From NCBI GenBank assembly GCA_018240465.1, contig JAFEFS010000009.1:1-64000 (forward strand): DNA of 64,000 nucleotides. Direction: 5' to 3'. How positions within the stretch are numbered: position 1 is the stretch's first letter; each line of letters begins with the position of its first letter. The stretch is from Pseudomonadota bacterium (GTDB taxonomy: Bacteria > Pseudomonadota > Gammaproteobacteria > Xanthomonadales > Rhodanobacteraceae). Below the pieces are notes generated by a model. It ran no database searches and was not told the origin of the DNA. It worked only from the letters and a program-made list of their open reading frames with translations. Below, one piece after another: positions 17,063 through 25,485 of the stretch. A program made the translations under genes and the position numbers.

Positions 17063-20000
17063 ATGCTTCGATCGTCGCTGCGTTGCCTCGCGTTGCTGGT
17101 TCTGTGCAATTTCACGTTCGCCGCGCCGCCGGACGATGCGATGATTCCGTCCGTGCTGCGCGACTGGCGCGGTTGGGTGCTCAAGGATCTCGATTTCCGC
17201 GCCTGCCCGTTCCTGGCCACGCAGATGACCGACGACGCGAACGGACGCATCTGCGCTTGGCCCGGGCGCCTCAAGCTCGATGCCGACGCGAATGGTGCAA
17301 GCTTCGCGCTGCACTGGCGCGTCGATGCGCCTTCGTGGATCGCGCTGCCGGGCGACGCGCGGCATTGGCCGCAACAGGTCAAGGTCAACGGCCAGACGCA
17401 GCCGGTGCTCGACCGCGGCGGCACGCCGATGCTGTGGCTGGCGACGGGCGGCTACGACGTTGCCGGCACGATTCCCTGGCATGAGCGGCCGCAGTCGCTG
17501 GCGCTGCCGGACAACATCGGCCTCGTCGCACTCAGCGTGGACGGCAAGGCTGTCGCGCCGGTGCAGCGCGATGGCAACACGGTCACGCTGGGGCGCAGCG
17601 CCGCGGTGGCGCCCGAGGCCGACAGCATCGAGCTGCACGTGTTCCGCGAACTGGCCGATGGCGTGCCGGCGCTGTTGACCACGCAGATCCGTTTCAACGT
17701 GGCGGGGCAAGCGCGCGAGGAAACGCTGGGGCCGGTGCTGCCGGCCGGATTCGTCGCCACCGCGCTCGGCGGCGGCTGGCCGGCGCGCCTCGGCAACGAC
17801 GGCCGTCTGCGCGTACAGGTGCAGCCGGGCGACGCGACGCTGACCCTGACCGCGCGTGCGGTCGCGCCGCTCGTCGAGGTGGCCGCGCGTCTGCCCGCGG
17901 CGCCTTGGCCGAAACAGGAAATCTGGAGCTACGCGGCGGCGCCGCGCCTGCGCGTGACCAACGCCACGGCGGCACTGGCGGTCGATCCGCGGCAGGCGCA
18001 GGTGCCGGCGCACTGGCAGGGCCTGCCTGCATTCGCGCTGGGTGACGGAGAAAAAATCGCGATCGAGGAGCGCTCACGCGGCCTCGCCCCCGGCGAGGCG
18101 AATCGCCTGAACCTGCAGCGCGAAGCCTGGCTCGATTTCGCCGGCACCGGCTGGTCCGCGAAGGACCTCGTGTCCGGTTCGATGGTGCAGGGCTGGCGTC
18201 TCGACGTTGCCGCGCCGTTCCAGCTCGAGCGTGCGCAGGCGAATGCGGGCAGCGGCGAAGCGCTGCTGGTCACGCACGGCGCAAACGAGATGTGGTCCGG
18301 CATCGAGTGGCGCACGCCGAACGTGCAACTCGCCGGCACCGTGCGCATCGATGCGATATCGAACCTGCCGGCGGCCGGCTGGCAGCAAAGCTTCGACCGC
18401 ATCGACACGACCCTGCATTTTCCGTACGGCTACAAACTGCTTGGCGCGCCGGGTGCGGACAGCGTGCAGGGCAGCTGGATGTCGCGCTGGACCCTGCTCG
18501 ACGTGTTCGTTTGCGCGATCCTCGCCCTGCTGGCGTGGCGCCTGCTGGGAGCGTTTGGCGCACTGGCCGCGCTAGGCTATCTCGCGCTCGGCTACCAGGA
18601 GCCGGGTTCGCCGCTGTGGACCCTGGTCGCCGTGCTCGCGCTCGCCCTGATCGTGCGCGTGCTGCCAGCGGGCAAGCTGCAAACCGCCGCACTGTGGCTG
18701 CGCCGCGCGGCAATGCTGGCCCTCGTTGTCGTCGCGCTGCCGTTTGCGGCGAACCAGGTGCGCTATGCGCTGCATCCGCAGTTGGAGGAAGGTGGCTACC
18801 CGTACTACGCCGCCGCCGATGCCGAGGGCGACGCCGGTGGCGCGGCCGCCAACTACGGACCGCTCTATCGGCACAAGCAGCATCGAACCATGCCGGCGCA
18901 GGAAGCGCCAGCGGTTGCGAACGCTCCCGCGCCGCCCGCGCCGGCCATGGTGGGCGAGGCTGTGCCAATGGCCGCGCCGACGCCGGGGCCGGTGGCGGGG
19001 ATCGTGGCGAAACGCGCGCCGCCGGGCGTACATCTCAACGCCGGCGCATTGCAGGCGGTGGCCGGCAGCGCCATTCCGAAATCGACGCTGGTCGACCACT
19101 ACAGCCAATCCACCGTGATGCAAACCGGCGCGGGCGAACCCGACTGGCGCATCGGCAGCACCGCGCAGCTCGGCTGGAGCGGTCCGGTCACGCCGGCGCA
19201 GAACGTGCATCTCGTGATCGCCTCACCGTGGCTGGTGCGGCCGCTGCGCATCGTGCTCGCGCTGCTGCTGGCGTGGTTGGCATGGAGCAGCTGGCGTGGC
19301 CGGCCGGCCACGCCGGCACGGCCGGGGCGGGCAGCGTCCGTGGCTCTCGCCGGCCTGCTGCTTGCCACCAGCTTCGTGCTGGCACCGCGTGCGCAGGCAC
19401 AGGGCATTCCGTCCGACGAGTTGCTGAACCAGTTGCGCGAGCGTCTGACCGAGGCGCCGAAGTGCGCGCCGGCCTGCGCCGCGATCGCGCAGATGCAGGT
19501 GGCTGCCGGCGGCGATGCGATCGACGTCGTCCTCGACGTGCATGCGGGTGAACGCCTCGCCGTGCCCCTGCCGCGCACCGATGCGAACGCAACGCTGAAA
19601 AGTATAAAAGTGGACACCATCGCGGACGTTGCGGTCGCGCGCGCCGCCGACGGCAGCGCCTGGGTCGCGCTCGATCGCGGCGTGCACCGCGTCGAGGCGG
19701 CCTACGTCGCGCATGCCGACCGCCTCGCGCTGAATTTCGTCCTTGCGCCTGCGCGTGCGCTGTTCTCGGGCGCAGGCTGGAGCGCGAGCGGCATCGAGGA
19801 CGAGCGCCTGCTCGGCGGCTCGCTCAACCTCGCGCGCGTGCGCGACGAGGCGGGTGCGGGCGCGAAGCCCGAACTCGGTGCGCAGCAGTTTCCGCCGTAC
19901 GTGCGGGTCGTTCGCTCGCTCTCGCTCGGCCTCGACTGGGGCGTGCAGACTCAGGTTCTGCGTGTTTCTCCTGCAGCGGGAGGCATCACCGTGGCGCTGC

Positions 20001-21289
20001 CCGTGCTCGCTGGCGAGCATGTGTCGACGCCGGGCATAAAAGTGCAGAATTCCACCGCAACTGTCGCGATCGCCGATGGCGAGGCGCAGGCCTCGTGGAA
20101 CGGCACGCTGGACAAGGCCGACACGCTGACCCTGACCGCGCCCGCGCTCGCCGATCGCGCCGAGGTCTGGCGCGTGCTCGTCAGCCCGACCTGGCATGTG
20201 GAGTTTTCCGGCGTGCCCGCGGTCGGCCTCGAGCCGGGCGAGGACGCGAACGACTATCGCAACTTCGAGTTCCACCCGTTGCCGGGCGAGACGCTGATGG
20301 TGAAGATCACGCGGCCTGCACCGGCGTCCGGTGCGACGCGCGCGATCGACGCGGTCAGCCTGGTCAGCGAGGCCGGCCAGCGTAGCGCGACGCACACGCT
20401 CGATTTCACCTTGCGCGCCAGCCAGGGTGGCGAACAGGCGATCGGTTTGCCGAAAGCCGCCGAGGTCACCGCCGTGCAGCGCGACGGCGAGGTGCTGAGC
20501 CTGCGTGCGCAGGGTGGCAAAATGACGTTGCCGGTCAAGCCCGGCAGCCAGCGCTACCGCGTCGTATTCCGCGACGACAGCGCGCTTGGTTTCGCCGTGC
20601 GCACCCCGCAGGTGGAGTTGGGGTTGCCTGCGGCGAATATCCGGCTCGTCGCGCATCTGCCGGCGGATCGCTGGCTGCTTGCGACCTCCGGCCCCGCGGT
20701 CGGCCCGGCCGTGCTCTACTGGGGCGAACTCGCGGTCGTGGCCGCGCTCGCCTGGGCGCTCGCGCGCACGCGACGCATGAAGTTGCGCTTCCGCGACTGG
20801 TTGCTGCTCGGCCTCGGTTTCTCGACCTCGTCGTGGCTGGCGCTGATTGTCTTCGTCGCCTGGCTGTTCGCGTTCGACTGGCGCGCGCGCTGCACGACCG
20901 GAGCGCCGTGGTGGCGCTTCGATCTGGTCCAGATCGGGCTGGCCGTGTTGACCGTGATTGCGCTCGTTGCGCTGGTCTCGACGATCCAGCTCGGCCTGCT
21001 CGGCGTGCCCGACATGCACGTCGCCGGCAACGCTTCAAGCGCCGCCTCGCTCAACTGGTTCGCCGATCGCGCCGTCGACGCGTTGCCGCAGGCAAGCGCA
21101 TTCTCGCTGCCGCTGTGGATCTACAACGTGCTGATGCTGGCCTGGGCGTTGTGGCTGGCGAATGCGTTGATAGTCTGGCTGCGCCAAGCATGGACGGCGT
21201 GGACGCGCGGCGGCTACTGGCAGTCGCGGCCCGAGGCGCCGCGCACGCCGTCGACGGGCGGCGTGCAAACCGGCACGGAGAAAACGTGA
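17063..21289 (+). CDS. Large two-module exported/membrane protein of unknown function
   Basis: A 1408-aa protein I cannot assign to a family. It starts with a signal peptide (cleavage after TFAA). Residues about 25-470 are probably a periplasmic beta-rich domain. Three or four hydrophobic segments follow at about 475-575, then an Ala/Pro-rich linker (about 595-680). More hydrophobic segments (about 722-775) end in a signal-peptidase-like APRAQAQG. A second beta-rich domain (about 780-1215) and a final set of membrane helices (about 1220-1375) complete it. The layout looks like two copies of periplasmic domain plus membrane block. Its stop overlaps the GTG of prmC by 4 nt, implying translational coupling. 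The ATG at 17063 follows AGGGAA. A role in the envelope is the most that can be said. Confidence 0.7.
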   Translation: MLRSSLRCLALLVLCNFTFAAPPDDAMIPSVLRDWRGWVLKDLDFRACPFLATQMTDDANGRICAWPGRLKLDADANGASFALHWRVDAPSWIALPGDARHWPQQVKVNGQTQPVLDRGGTPMLWLATGGYDVAGTIPWHERPQSLALPDNIGLVALSVDGKAVAPVQRDGNTVTLGRSAAVAPEADSIELHVFRELADGVPALLTTQIRFNVAGQAREETLGPVLPAGFVATALGGGWPARLGNDGRLRVQVQPGDATLTLTARAVAPLVEVAARLPAAPWPKQEIWSYAAAPRLRVTNATAALAVDPRQAQVPAHWQGLPAFALGDGEKIAIEERSRGLAPGEANRLNLQREAWLDFAGTGWSAKDLVSGSMVQGWRLDVAAPFQLERAQANAGSGEALLVTHGANEMWSGIEWRTPNVQLAGTVRIDAISNLPAAGWQQSFDRIDTTLHFPYGYKLLGAPGADSVQGSWMSRWTLLDVFVCAILALLAWRLLGAFGALAALGYLALGYQEPGSPLWTLVAVLALALIVRVLPAGKLQTAALWLRRAAMLALVVVALPFAANQVRYALHPQLEEGGYPYYAAADAEGDAGGAAANYGPLYRHKQHRTMPAQEAPAVANAPAPPAPAMVGEAVPMAAPTPGPVAGIVAKRAPPGVHLNAGALQAVAGSAIPKSTLVDHYSQSTVMQTGAGEPDWRIGSTAQLGWSGPVTPAQNVHLVIASPWLVRPLRIVLALLLAWLAWSSWRGRPATPARPGRAASVALAGLLLATSFVLAPRAQAQGIPSDELLNQLRERLTEAPKCAPACAAIAQMQVAAGGDAIDVVLDVHAGERLAVPLPRTDANATLKSIKVDTIADVAVARAADGSAWVALDRGVHRVEAAYVAHADRLALNFVLAPARALFSGAGWSASGIEDERLLGGSLNLARVRDEAGAGAKPELGAQQFPPYVRVVRSLSLGLDWGVQTQVLRVSPAAGGITVALPVLAGEHVSTPGIKVQNSTATVAIADGEAQASWNGTLDKADTLTLTAPALADRAEVWRVLVSPTWHVEFSGVPAVGLEPGEDANDYRNFEFHPLPGETLMVKITRPAPASGATRAIDAVSLVSEAGQRSATHTLDFTLRASQGGEQAIGLPKAAEVTAVQRDGEVLSLRAQGGKMTLPVKPGSQRYRVVFRDDSALGFAVRTPQVELGLPAANIRLVAHLPADRWLLATSGPAVGPAVLYWGELAVVAALAWALARTRRMKLRFRDWLLLGLGFSTSSWLALIVFVAWLFAFDWRARCTTGAPWWRFDLVQIGLAVLTVIALVALVSTIQLGLLGVPDMHVAGNASSAASLNWFADRAVDALPQASAFSLPLWIYNVLMLAWALWLANALIVWLRQAWTAWTRGGYWQSRPEAPRTPSTGGVQTGTEKT

Positions 21290-22296
21290 CTACGACAAGG
21301 GTGCGCGACCTGATCGCGCAAGCCGTGCGCGTATTGCAGACGCCGGCTTCGAGCCCTGTCCCGCAAAAAGACTTCGGAGGACAGGGTGGGGTGTGCTCTT
21401 CCGGTGATGGAAGCGCTGAAAGCGTTCCTTCGTCCCGATCCTTTCGCCCAATGGAAGAGCCGTTGGGCGAGAGGGAATGGAATGAGGCGCGGCGCGAAGC
21501 GGAGTTGCTGCTGCAGTACACGTTGCGCGTCGATCGCGCCTGGCTGTTCGCGCACGCCGACGACGAGGTCGCCGCGGTACTTGCCGGACAATTTCGCTGC
21601 CATGTTTCGCGCCGTGCCGAGGGCGAGCCCATCGCCTACATCACCGGGCGGCGCGAATTTTTCGGACTCGATCTTGTCGTTACCCCCGACGTGCTGGTGC
21701 CGCGCGCGGAAACCGAGCTGCTGGTCGAGGCCGCGCTGGAGAGGATCGCGCACGATGCGCGGGCGCGTATCGCCGACCTCGGCACCGGTTCCGGCGCGAT
21801 CGCGCTCGCCCTCGCGCACGAGCGCGCGCATGCGCGCGTGCTTGCCACCGATGCGAGCGCGGCTGCGCTCGCCGTCGCGCGCGCGAATGCGCAACGGCTT
21901 GCGCTGGGCAACGTCGAGTTCGCCCAAGGCGAGTGGTGCGCCGCGCTCGGCGCAGGCGTGTTCGACCTGATCGTGAGCAATCCGCCTTACATCGCGCTCG
22001 GCGATGCGCATCTCGAGCAAGGCGACCTGCGCTTCGAACCCGCACTCGCGCTGTCTTCGGGCGCGGACGGCCTCGACGCGATCCGCATCATCGCGCGCGA
22101 TGCGCGCCGGCACCTCGCGCCCGGCGGTTGGCTGCTGTTCGAGCACGGTTGGGATCAGGGCGCCGCCGCACGCGGAATTCTCGCCGCACTCGGCTACGCG
22201 GAAGTCGCGACGCTGGCCGACCTGGAAGGCCGCGACCGGGTCAGCCAGGCGAGACACGAAGACGCGCGTGTTATGCTTGAACAGGCCAGTCAATGA
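21286..22296 (+). CDS. prmC: Peptide chain release factor N5-glutamine methyltransferase
   Basis: PrmC methylates the GGQ glutamine of release factors RF1 and RF2. The SAM-binding motif ADLGTGSGAIALALA and catalytic motif SNPPYI are intact, with FEPALAL and LFEHGWDQG downstream. The protein has 336 residues against about 277 in E. coli. The excess is an in-frame stretch at about residues 21-64, between the first helix (VRDLIAQAVRVLQ) and the conserved EARREAELLLQ, where relatives have a short turn. It is encoded by a palindrome-rich repeat (21346-21477). The GTG start overlaps the preceding stop (GTGA). The gene looks functional despite the insertion. Confidence 0.93.
   Translation: MTTTRVRDLIAQAVRVLQTPASSPVPQKDFGGQGGVCSSGDGSAESVPSSRSFRPMEEPLGEREWNEARREAELLLQYTLRVDRAWLFAHADDEVAAVLAGQFRCHVSRRAEGEPIAYITGRREFFGLDLVVTPDVLVPRAETELLVEAALERIAHDARARIADLGTGSGAIALALAHERAHARVLATDASAAALAVARANAQRLALGNVEFAQGEWCAALGAGVFDLIVSNPPYIALGDAHLEQGDLRFEPALALSSGADGLDAIRIIARDARRHLAPGGWLLFEHGWDQGAAARGILAALGYAEVATLADLEGRDRVSQARHEDARVMLEQASQ
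21346..21477. repeat. Palindromic repeat inserted in frame within prmC
   Basis: Nested complementary arms are visible: CCCTGTCC with GGACAGGG (near 21356-21386), GCTCTTCC with GGAAGAGC, and TCGCCCAA with TTGGGCGA, ending in GAGAGGGAATGG. Similar CCCTCTCCC/GGGAGAGGG-type hairpins lie between genes at 38411 and 38502. The segment has no counterpart in usual PrmC proteins and is a multiple of three in length, so the frame is kept. Extent is judged from the protein comparison. Confidence 0.65.
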
Positions 22297-22340
22297 CGCC
22301 CCGGCGATAGACCCGGCCCGGCGGCGGCAGGATAGTCCCC

Positions 22341-24644
22341 TTGATCGAAATTCCCGGTTATCACATCTTGCGCCAGCTCGGCCGCGGCGGCATGGCCACG
22401 GTGTACCTGGCGACGCAGGAATCGGTGCAGCGCGAGGTCGCGCTCAAGGTGATGTCGACAGCGCTGTTGACCGATCCCGATTTCTCCGAGCGTTTCCTGC
22501 GCGAGGCGCGCATCGCGGCGCAGCTGCATCATCGGCATGTCGTCGGCATCCACGACGTCGGCCGCCATGGCGACCACAACTACATCGCGATGGAATACCT
22601 TGGCGGCGGCCCGGTGTTGCCGCGCGACGGCTCGGCGCGGCCGCTTGCGTTCGTGTTGCGCGTCACGCGCGAGATCGCGCTCGCGCTGAACTATGCGCAC
22701 GCGAAAGGTTTCGTCCATCGTGACGTCAAGCCCGACAACATCCTGCTGCGCGAGGACGGCTCCTCGGCGTTGACCGATTTCGGCATCGCGCGCGCGGCCG
22801 ATGCGGCTACGCGTATGACCCGCACCGGCGCGGTGATCGGTACGCCCCACTACATGAGTCCCGAGCAGGCGCGCGGCAAGACCGTCGACGGCCGTGCCGA
22901 CCTGTACAGCCTCGGCGTCGTCCTGTACGAAATGCTGCTCGGGCGTGTGCCGTATCACGCCGAGGATTCGCTCGCGGTCGGCATCATGCACATCACCGAG
23001 CCGGTGCCGGTGTTGCCCGGGCGCTTCGCCGCGCTGCAGCCCGTGCTCGCGCGCATGCTGGCGAAGAAGCCCGACGACCGCTACCAGAACGGCCAGCAGC
23101 TGGCCGAGACGATCGAGCGCCTCGAACGCGCGATCGCCGCCGGCGAGCATGCGCAGCTCGCGGATGCGGACGGCGACAGTGGCGAATTCCGCATCGACGC
23201 GATCGATCTCGGCGCCGACGGTGCGCCGGTGCCCGGCTCGGTGCGGCCGACCACGCCCGCGGCGGCGTTCCAGCACCGCGCCGACCCGTCGCTGGGCCGC
23301 ATCGAGGACCTCGGCGAGACCGGCAGCTATCGCGCGGTAGGCCGCGTTGCCGCGCGGCGCGCCGCACGGCGACGCCACGACAGGCTCGGCTGGCTCGTTC
23401 CTGCCGCGCTCGCCCTCGCCCTTGCCGTGCTCGGCGCGGCGGCATGGCATTGGCAGGATCGCCTGCGCGCGCTGGTGCCGAACACCCAGCTCAACGAAAC
23501 GATCGCACGTGCGCGGAAGGCGCTCGCCGCGGGCAATCTGCTCGGCGCGGGCGGGGCGCGTGAGCTGTTCCAGAGCGTGCGTGCGCAAGACCCCGACGAC
23601 GAACGCGCCCGCGAGGGGCTCAATCAGGTCGGCGAACGCCTGCTCGCCGAGGCGCGAGCGAGCCTGGGGAAGAACGATCTCGCCAACGCGCGCGCGACTC
23701 TCGACGCCGCAAATGAAATACTCGGCGGTGGCACCGAAGTCGAGGAATTGAAGGGCGCGATCGACGCAGCACAGGCGCGCGGTACGCAGATCGAAAACCT
23801 GCTCGCGCGCGCGGACACCGCGCTGGCCGACAAGCGCCTGCTCGGTGCCGACGGCGCGGCGGCATTGTACCGGCAGATCCTCGAGGCCGACGCGGCCAAT
23901 GCGGTGGCGAAGCACGGGCTCGACAAGGTCGCCGTGGCGCAGGCTCAGCTTGCGCGCGAGGCGCTTGCGCAGGGCGATGTCGAGCTGGCCAGCCAGCGCA
24001 TCATCCAGCTCGGCGAACTTGCGCCGGACCACGCGGCGATTCCCGGGCTGCGCAGCGAGCTGGCGCGGCGGCGCGCGGCCGACGCACAGGCTGCGGCACG
24101 CCAAACGCCGCAACCGCCGCCACGCCCCACGCCGCCGCGTGGGCGCCCGGCGCGCGACGCGGCCGAACCCGAAACCGCGCCAGCACGCGAGCCCAGCCTC
24201 GCCGAGCGCGCGCGCATCGAGGAGATGCTTGCCGACGCCGACCGCGCGCTGGCGGCTGGCAATCTGATGGACCCTGGCGGCGCCTACGACAAATACCGTG
24301 CCGTGCTCGGCATCGACGGCAACAACGCACTCGCGCTGGAAGGCTTGAGACGCATCGCGCCGCGCGCGCGCGCCTTGTTCGACGCGGCGCTCGCCGAAGG
24401 CCGGCCGAACAGCGCGCGCGGTTATCTGGATGCGATCGCCGACACCGATCCGGGCAACCCGGCCCTGATCGGTCTGCGCGAGCGGCTTGCCAACGTCTAC
24501 CTCGACCAGGCCGGCCGCTACGCCGACCGCGGCCTGCGTGGTGATGCGCTGCGCACGCTCAACGCGGCGCGCCAGCTCAGTCCGGGCAATCCGCGCAACG
24601 CCGCGCTCGAGGCGAAGATCGGCGGCCTGCCTCCGGGCGGTTGA
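22341..24644 (+). CDS. Membrane Ser/Thr protein kinase with C-terminal helical repeats
   Basis: A 767-aa Hanks-type kinase. The cytoplasmic kinase domain (about 6-265) has the glycine loop LGRGGMATVY, lysine K36 (VALK), catalytic HRDVKPDN (126-133), DFG (146-148), and GTPHYMSPEQ in the activation segment, so it should be active. A single membrane helix lies at about 350-372. The remaining 390 residues are periplasmic and made of alanine-rich TPR-like helical repeats with recurring blocks such as LAAGNLL/M..GGA. Start is TTG at 22341, where the domain begins (MIEIPGYHIL). It is 44 nt after prmC and may share its transcript. Targets unknown. Confidence 0.88.
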   Translation: MIEIPGYHILRQLGRGGMATVYLATQESVQREVALKVMSTALLTDPDFSERFLREARIAAQLHHRHVVGIHDVGRHGDHNYIAMEYLGGGPVLPRDGSARPLAFVLRVTREIALALNYAHAKGFVHRDVKPDNILLREDGSSALTDFGIARAADAATRMTRTGAVIGTPHYMSPEQARGKTVDGRADLYSLGVVLYEMLLGRVPYHAEDSLAVGIMHITEPVPVLPGRFAALQPVLARMLAKKPDDRYQNGQQLAETIERLERAIAAGEHAQLADADGDSGEFRIDAIDLGADGAPVPGSVRPTTPAAAFQHRADPSLGRIEDLGETGSYRAVGRVAARRAARRRHDRLGWLVPAALALALAVLGAAAWHWQDRLRALVPNTQLNETIARARKALAAGNLLGAGGARELFQSVRAQDPDDERAREGLNQVGERLLAEARASLGKNDLANARATLDAANEILGGGTEVEELKGAIDAAQARGTQIENLLARADTALADKRLLGADGAAALYRQILEADAANAVAKHGLDKVAVAQAQLAREALAQGDVELASQRIIQLGELAPDHAAIPGLRSELARRRAADAQAAARQTPQPPPRPTPPRGRPARDAAEPETAPAREPSLAERARIEEMLADADRALAAGNLMDPGGAYDKYRAVLGIDGNNALALEGLRRIAPRARALFDAALAEGRPNSARGYLDAIADTDPGNPALIGLRERLANVYLDQAGRYADRGLRGDALRTLNAARQLSPGNPRNAALEAKIGGLPPGG

Positions 24645-24663
24645 CCGAGGACGATCGTCGCTC

Positions 24664-25422
24664 ATGTGCCTGCTGCTGCTCGCCATCGACACCGTGCCCG
24701 GGAGGCCGTGGCTGCTGCTCGGCAACCGCGACGAGTTCCACGCGCGGCCGACCGCGCCGGCGCAGGAATGGGGCGATGTTTTCGGCGGACGCGACCTGCA
24801 GGCCGGCGGCTTCTGGCTCGCGCTCAACCGCAACGGCCGCTACGCTGCGGTGACGAACCTGCGCCGGTCCGGCGCGCCGCCGGCGCGGCGTTCGCGCGGC
24901 GCGCTGGTCGGCGGATTCGTCGGCGGCACGGTCGGCGCAACGGCCTACGCCGCGACCGTTGCGCGCGAGCGCGCCGAGTACGGTCCGTTCAACCTCGTCG
25001 CAGGCGATACGCACGGCGCCTGCTTCGTCAGCAGCATCGACGGCGCAGTGCGCACGCTTGCCCGGGGTGTGCACGCCTTCAGCAACGGCTCGCTCGAGGA
25101 CGAATGGCCGAAGATGCGGCGCCTGCGCGAGAAGTTTTCCGCGTTGCTGCAAAGTGGAAAAGTGGAAGATGCCGCACTCCTCGATCTGCTCTGCGACGAC
25201 ACGTACCCGCTCGACAGCGACCTGCCCGAAACGGGCATCGGCCTCGAACTCGAGCGTCGTCTTGCCTCGATCTTCGTCATGCCGATGAGCGTGCGCGGCG
25301 ATGCCTACGGCACGCGTGCGAGCACGCTTGCCTATGCAAGGGCGGATGGTTCGCACGCGTTGCGCGAGCGACGCTACGGGCCGGACGCGCTCGTGACCGG
25401 AGAGTCGGCGCTCGATTTCTGA
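24664..25422 (+). CDS. NRDE (TANGO2-like) family protein
   Basis: A 252-aa protein with the family's diagnostic start MCLLLLAID and the NRDEF motif (GNRDEFHARPTAP) close behind. GPFNLVAGD and GVHAFSNGSL are also typical. Eukaryotic TANGO2 affects Golgi organisation and haem or lipid handling. The bacterial members have no settled function. The conserved Cys2 after Met suggests an N-terminal-nucleophile-like fold, but that is an inference. It follows the Ser/Thr kinase by 19 nt and converges with the giant glycosyltransferase gene. Confidence 0.85.
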   Translation: MCLLLLAIDTVPGRPWLLLGNRDEFHARPTAPAQEWGDVFGGRDLQAGGFWLALNRNGRYAAVTNLRRSGAPPARRSRGALVGGFVGGTVGATAYAATVARERAEYGPFNLVAGDTHGACFVSSIDGAVRTLARGVHAFSNGSLEDEWPKMRRLREKFSALLQSGKVEDAALLDLLCDDTYPLDSDLPETGIGLELERRLASIFVMPMSVRGDAYGTRASTLAYARADGSHALRERRYGPDALVTGESALDF

Positions 25423-25485
25423 GCTGGCCGTGTTCTGGTCGGGGTGGCCGTCGAGGACGCTGGGCCCGAGCGAGGCGCGAGTCCG

